The translations under genes were made by a program, and so were the position numbers. A model generated the notes under the pieces. It was given only the letters and a program-made list of their open reading frames with translations. It was not told where the DNA came from and ran no database searches. Of a stretch of DNA of 11,057 bases, positions 6,762-11,057 are shown in pieces. Each line of letters opens with the position of its first letter. Within the stretch, counting starts at the first letter, position 1. Origin of the DNA: Bacteroidales bacterium UBA6340 (GTDB lineage: Bacteria; Bacteroidota; Bacteroidia; Bacteroidales; Paludibacteraceae); contig DJSG01000070.1 in assembly GCA_002440265.1 (NCBI GenBank), forward strand, positions 1-11,057, read 5' to 3'.

Positions 6762-9700
6762 TTATTGCTTGATAAAGCGGAATACGTTTCCGTTTACGTT
6801 GAGCAGATAGGTGCCTTGCGGCAGAGCGTTTACATTGAGTGTCTCTACATCTGCGGTAAGCATAGTGCGGTATATCAGTTGCCCTTGCATATTCATCACA
6901 CGCACCGCAGCACCCTCGGCACCGCTGATATTCAGCACATCGCGGGTAATAGTTGGGAATACACGGATATTGCCCACCTCCAAGGTTTGGCAGCCCGTAC
7001 CGACCTTGTCCTTCCACTCATACGCACCAATCGTCGGCACAGCCGCACGCTTCTGCCCCGTGATGTCGGTGGTAACAAAGTCCAGTGCCTCACCACTCAC
7101 GAGATTGCCCTTGTTCGCAGGACGGAGTACCTCCTCCGACTCGAATGTTACTGCCTCCGTGATGTCGGTGGTACTGCCTATCGCTGTACGCCAAGCAGCA
7201 ATATCGCTGTACACGGTTGCATCTATCTCTGCCAACTTTCCACTCTCTGAATACAGCAGATTATGCTCACTACGGCTTACATAACTTGCATCGCTTACCG
7301 ACACGGCAGGCATATTGTCACTATAAAACAGGTTGTTCACAACCTGCAAGTTGGTATTCGACCTCCGGATATACAGCGGATAGGCATTGGCACCCGATGT
7401 ACGCATGGTATTGTTGGCAAAGACTACATTCTTGCATGCCTTGTTGAAATAGACAGCATACGAGTTATCCGTAGCCGCATTGGTCATATCCACCACGTTG
7501 TTATAGATATGCGCCGGAGCCTCTTCCGTACCGTTGATGTCGCGGATATAGAAACCGTGGCAAGCGGTGGAAGCGAGGTTGACTGACACATAGTTGTTGC
7601 TAATCTGTGCCCCTTCGGACAGACGCAGGTCGATACACCAAACGCTCTTGTCGCCCTCTACCGTCTTGCGGACGATGTTGCCGTCCACTACCGCATTGGT
7701 TTCGCCCAACGATATATTGACAGCCTGCGCACCTTGGTTCTCAAATGTGTTGCCGATGATACGGGCTCCTGTTTGCTTTGTCGTCCAGTTGCCCGATACC
7801 GTAACGCCGGAGTAACCACCCTTCAGTGTCGAATTGCTCAAAGTGAAGTAGTTATTCAGTACTTTTTCGTCTTTGGCATTGGCATATACCAAACGTACAT
7901 GGGTAGAAGCGATGTTCTCCGCACGATAGATGTAGCAACTGTCAATGGTAACGTGTTCCGACTTGTTGCAAACTAATACCACTGTATGATAAGTCTCATT
8001 AGCGGTGGTGAGGGTCAGGTTGCTGAACGTGATATAGTCCGCACCATTCACATTGACGATACCCTGCGTCTCGTCTCCCGCAGAACTTGACTGCGGCGAA
8101 TAAGTGTCGTACTTGACAATCACATCCTCATAGTTGCCCGTTTGCGAGCGGAAAGTAACGGTATTCTCTGCCGATACGCCCTTTATCTCGGGAATGGTGA
8201 GGTACTCGGTATAGGTACCCGGCTCAATAAGGAACGTTACCGCACTCTCGATACCGTTCTGCAAAGCGTCGATAGCCGACTGAATCGTCTTGTATTTGGC
8301 TGCCTCGCTCGCACCGACAAGGTAGGTACCGTGCATACCGCCGATAACCTCAAAGGAAGCCGTAACAGCGTTCTTCGGTTGGACGGTGGTCTTGTTTACA
8401 TCCACACTCTTGAGCGTGGCAGTTACCTGTGTGCCTTCTTCCGTAGCAGCAGGTACATCCATGGTAATCCAATAGTAGTACGTGCCACGGTTGGTAATAG
8501 TATCCGCCGTTGCTACAAGGTTGGTCGTACCGAAGGCATCCGATGTGCCTGTGCTGTACACTTTGACCGTCCCTGCGGTGAGTGAAGTCTCTACGTTGAA
8601 GTTCTCCACAGGCAGTTTGCCGCGGTCGCCCGATACATACACAGCGGTGCGGAGTATCTGTACGTCCGTACTACCGTGGTTCACGGTAGTTGCCGATACA
8701 TCTTCCACTTTGACAGAGTCGAGCGTCAGCGGCTGCAATTCGTGGCAACTGACCTCTATTTCCCATCCATCGGTAGCATGATAGTTATTTCCCTCGTAGG
8801 TAATAGTCAGTGCCCCCGTAGCGTCTGAAGAGATAATGGTCAGGTTCTCAATATCCTTGGTGTAATACGACAGACTGACATCGGCTTTGTCTTTGGTCTG
8901 TTCGCCATAATATACATAGAATTTGTCCGCGCCATTGATAGCCCATTGCTTGAACTTGAGTTGGATAGCGGTATTGGGTACGGTCGGTACAAAAGTAACC
9001 GTGCCTTTGAGTCCGAGAGACACTTTGTTGTCTGCACCGCCGTCGTCGTAGAACGACAGCGGGGTATTGTCCACTTCCACACGCTGCCCTGTACCATTCT
9101 TGAGCAGATACATATTGTGTACCGTGCGTTTGTTGGCAGGTACTTTGGGAGTGAGTGTAGCCTCGCCTACTGCGATTTGCACGCTCTGAACAGAAACCTC
9201 TGTGCCTAATGCTGCGTCTTTGGCTATATCAGCCGCCAGCGTATATGTGTTTGTTCCTTCTGCCAGTGTAGTATTGACGGGCAGTACTACCTCGGTGCCT
9301 TTCACTTCCGCACGTGCCACTACATCAGTACCTTGCAAGAGCAGCAGCGAATCAACCGCCGCAGCACAGTCGCCCAGTGTAACGGTGATATTCTTCACAC
9401 CCAACGGGGTCAGGTTGCCCGTGGTAGTGATGTCCAGTCCGAGCAACGCAGCATTATTCTGTCCGCGCGTCAGTGCGTCGGAAGAGAGAGCGGTCAGTGT
9501 GGTAGTCTCTATCGACATCGGTTTGGGGAGATACTCGCTCACAGTGGCTTTCCAACCCTTGCCTGCACCTATGTACGTACCATACTCGGTATTGGCATTG
9601 AAGACAACAGTCAGTGCGCCGTCCTCGGCGGTGGAGCGAACCAAGCCGGGACCGGTGATATAGTTGTCTTTGTCTGCTTCCCACAGCAACTCCCCGTCTG

Positions 9701-11057
9701 TACCTTGTCCCGCATAGATACGGAAAGTGGCTTTGGAGTAGTCGTTATAGGATATGGCGAAGTCCGAGAAGTTCATTTGTATAATATACCCTTCTGTAGT
9801 CGGAATGAAAGTAGTCGTCTGGTTGCAGGTTACTGCGTCGTAACGATCAGAATACCATTCGCCTGCCGTGTGTGTGAACAGCCATTCTCCATAAACATAT
9901 ACCGTCTTGCTTCCGCAGTTGGAATACAGGGTATTGTCTATAGTCAGTACATCAGCCGAGTTGCTGAAGCCCTTGTAGTCTGTATTGTTGGAGAAATCCA
10001 CTTGTGTGATGTTGGCAGCAACAGTTTGTTTGTTCTGCACGTTGCAAGCCACGTCGTAGGTCAGGAAGAAATAGTTGTCTCCTTCGGTGAGCGAGATACC
10101 GCTTGCGGGGATAGTAAATTCGTTGGCGGTAACGGCTACTTTGCCTACTTTCCGCGTGGTAGCAAAGACATCGGAAGCACCTGTAAAATACAGCGTTGCG
10201 CTATCGATACGCTCGTAGGTATTGCCTGTATTGAAGAGGAATGATGTAGGTTGCAACGCCGGTTCGGTATTCTCCGTAGTGAGACAGAAGCGCATTACTT
10301 GTATGTCGGTTGCACAGCCTGCCACCTTACCGGTCTGTTTGGTTACAGCAGAAGAAGCAACCTCCATCTGTACAGCACTGAACTCGCTTACCACCGCCTC
10401 GAAGCCTGCACCACGCATAGACTCCACCTGGCAGTTACTCTTCAGATATACCGTAAGTGCACCATTATCCGCCGTACTCTTAGCGGTATAGTTATCCACT
10501 TTGCCGCCATCAACCTCCAATGTGTAGAGGAGACTGTCTTTATTGACAGAAGTTCCATTGTAGATAGAAAGGACATCGGCTCTACCCCATTGTGCAGCAG
10601 ACTCGGTGTAGAAGATATGTATATCGTGCATATCCAATTGTATCTTCTTACCGGAGTGAACAGGCATGAAAGTAACCGTACCCTCAAAGCCCTCGCTTAT
10701 GTTTCCGTCCACACCCCCATCGTCGTAGAAAGGTGTCTCGCGGTCGATAGTTACCATCAGATGTTCATTATTCACCATCAACACCATAGGTATCACGGTC
10801 TGCTGTACGGGGGTTGCCGTGGTCAGCGTGGTATAACCGTTGGATGTGCTCAGTCCTGTAAAAGCAAATGTAGCAGTAGCGTCTATTTGGGCGTTTTCCA
10901 AGACGTCACCGCATACACGGAAACTATTATCACCGGTCGTCAAGGCTTGATTAAGCGAGAATGTACAGATATTGCCATTTTGCGATATGGTGGTTTCAAG
11001 AGCCTTGTTCCCCTGATAGAGACGCAGTTTGGTAACATCATATACACCGTCTTGTGT
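6762..11057 (-). CDS. Giant T9SS-secreted adhesin-like beta-helix protein (N-terminus missing)
   Basis: This reading frame is open through the right edge; 1431 residues are visible and the true start is outside the window. A TTG at 10943 is an internal Leu codon, since the frame continues upstream with 38 more sense codons of matching domain sequence. By visible residue numbers, BNR-assembly-N-like sandwiches (about 1-62, 228-350, 512-645, 776-906; hallmarks such as LTEGDNYFFLTYDVA) alternate with three CUB-like domains (110-225, 393-511, 667-775). Two of the CUB-like domains begin with FYDDGG and GTVTF. A right-handed parallel beta-helix follows (about 907-1348), starting YKTIQSAIDAL and containing roughly nine coils with N-N or G-N turns (ISNNYVSV, IYNNVVDM, FANNTMRT). 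Residues 1358-1431 are a T9SS sorting domain (IRVFPTITRDVLNISG to the C-terminal FRFIKQ). The protein is exported and surface-anchored or released. It may bind or cleave glycans, but no catalytic residues can be assigned. It is not cotranscribed with the protease, given the intervening hairpin and promoter. Confidence 0.9.
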   Translation of the reverse strand, partial: TQDGVYDVTKLRLYQGNKALETTISQNGNICTFSLNQALTTGDNSFRVCGDVLENAQIDATATFAFTGLSTSNGYTTLTTATPVQQTVIPMVLMVNNEHLMVTIDRETPFYDDGGVDGNISEGFEGTVTFMPVHSGKKIQLDMHDIHIFYTESAAQWGRADVLSIYNGTSVNKDSLLYTLEVDGGKVDNYTAKSTADNGALTVYLKSNCQVESMRGAGFEAVVSEFSAVQMEVASSAVTKQTGKVAGCATDIQVMRFCLTTENTEPALQPTSFLFNTGNTYERIDSATLYFTGASDVFATTRKVGKVAVTANEFTIPASGISLTEGDNYFFLTYDVACNVQNKQTVAANITQVDFSNNTDYKGFSNSADVLTIDNTLYSNCGSKTVYVYGEWLFTHTAGEWYSDRYDAVTCNQTTTFIPTTEGYIIQMNFSDFAISYNDYSKATFRIYAGQGTDGELLWEADKDNYITGPGLVRSTAEDGALTVVFNANTEYGTYIGAGKGWKATVSEYLPKPMSIETTTLTALSSDALTRGQNNAALLGLDITTTGNLTPLGVKNITVTLGDCAAAVDSLLLLQGTDVVARAEVKGTEVVLPVNTTLAEGTNTYTLAADIAKDAALGTEVSVQSVQIAVGEATLTPKVPANKRTVHNMYLLKNGTGQRVEVDNTPLSFYDDGGADNKVSLGLKGTVTFVPTVPNTAIQLKFKQWAINGADKFYVYYGEQTKDKADVSLSYYTKDIENLTIISSDATGALTITYEGNNYHATDGWEIEVSCHELQPLTLDSVKVEDVSATTVNHGSTDVQILRTAVYVSGDRGKLPVENFNVETSLTAGTVKVYSTGTSDAFGTTNLVATADTITNRGTYYYWITMDVPAATEEGTQVTATLKSVDVNKTTVQPKNAVTASFEVIGGMHGTYLVGASEAAKYKTIQSAIDALQNGIESAVTFLIEPGTYTEYLTIPEIKGVSAENTVTFRSQTGNYEDVIVKYDTYSPQSSSAGDETQGIVNVNGADYITFSNLTLTTANETYHTVVLVCNKSEHVTIDSCYIYRAENIASTHVRLVYANAKDEKVLNNYFTLSNSTLKGGYSGVTVSGNWTTKQTGARIIGNTFENQGAQAVNISLGETNAVVDGNIVRKTVEGDKSVWCIDLRLSEGAQISNNYVSVNLASTACHGFYIRDINGTEEAPAHIYNNVVDMTNAATDNSYAVYFNKACKNVVFANNTMRTSGANAYPLYIRRSNTNLQVVNNLFYSDNMPAVSVSDASYVSRSEHNLLYSESGKLAEIDATVYSDIAAWRTAIGSTTDITEAVTFESEEVLRPANKGNLVSGEALDFVTTDITGQKRAAVPTIGAYEWKDKVGTGCQTLEVGNIRVFPTITRDVLNISGAEGAAVRVMNMQGQLIYRTMLTADVETLNVNALPQGTYLLNVNGNVFRFIKQ

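Noticed and set aside
10941..10943. TTG as the start of the adhesin-like gene
   Set aside because: The same frame stays open for 38 more codons to the window edge, and the extra residues (VTKLRLYQG and on) complete a BNR-assembly-like domain. The gene continues beyond the window.

Overview
This 11,057-base window comes from a Bacteroidota genome, most likely of the order Bacteroidales. Two large minus-strand proteins end in Type IX secretion (T9SS) C-terminal sorting domains. The extracellular modules (M6 peptidase, YncE-like propeller, BNR-assembly-type and CUB-like sandwiches, beta-helix) are typical of the group. Two sites match the Bacteroidota -7 promoter consensus TAnnTTTG. Genus cannot be assigned from the sequence alone.

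Layout, read in the direction of transcription (right to left). (1) 11057-6762: the 3' part of a giant secreted adhesin-like protein, open through the right edge. It alternates BNR-assembly-like and CUB-like sandwiches, then has a parallel beta-helix and a T9SS tail. (2) 6761-6551: a 211-base gap with a strong hairpin just after that gene, a -7 box, a leader that can fold on an 11-bp stem, and two neighbouring 11-bp tandem duplications. (3) 6550-5744: a 268-residue exported protein without a T9SS tail. (4) 5757-322: an 1811-residue secreted M6 metalloprotease with a long multi-domain extension and a T9SS tail; its first possible ATG lies inside the preceding gene. (5) 321-1: no gene, but a hairpin, a textbook intrinsic terminator ending the two-gene operon, then a promoter with a dyad upstream and a hairpin-rich leader for a minus-strand gene beyond the left edge.

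Genes (3) and (4) look like one operon, separate from (1). The products together look like a cell-surface or secreted set: a peptidase carrying binding modules, a small exported companion and a large beta-rich surface protein. The most interesting point is the protease architecture. Its middle third resembles the surface module and YncE/BtuG-type propeller that I associate with Bacteroides vitamin B12 uptake loci, here in one chain with a peptidase. The sequence supports the domain order; the link to corrinoids or their carrier proteins is a hypothesis. There are no RNA genes, mobile elements or CRISPR arrays that I can support.
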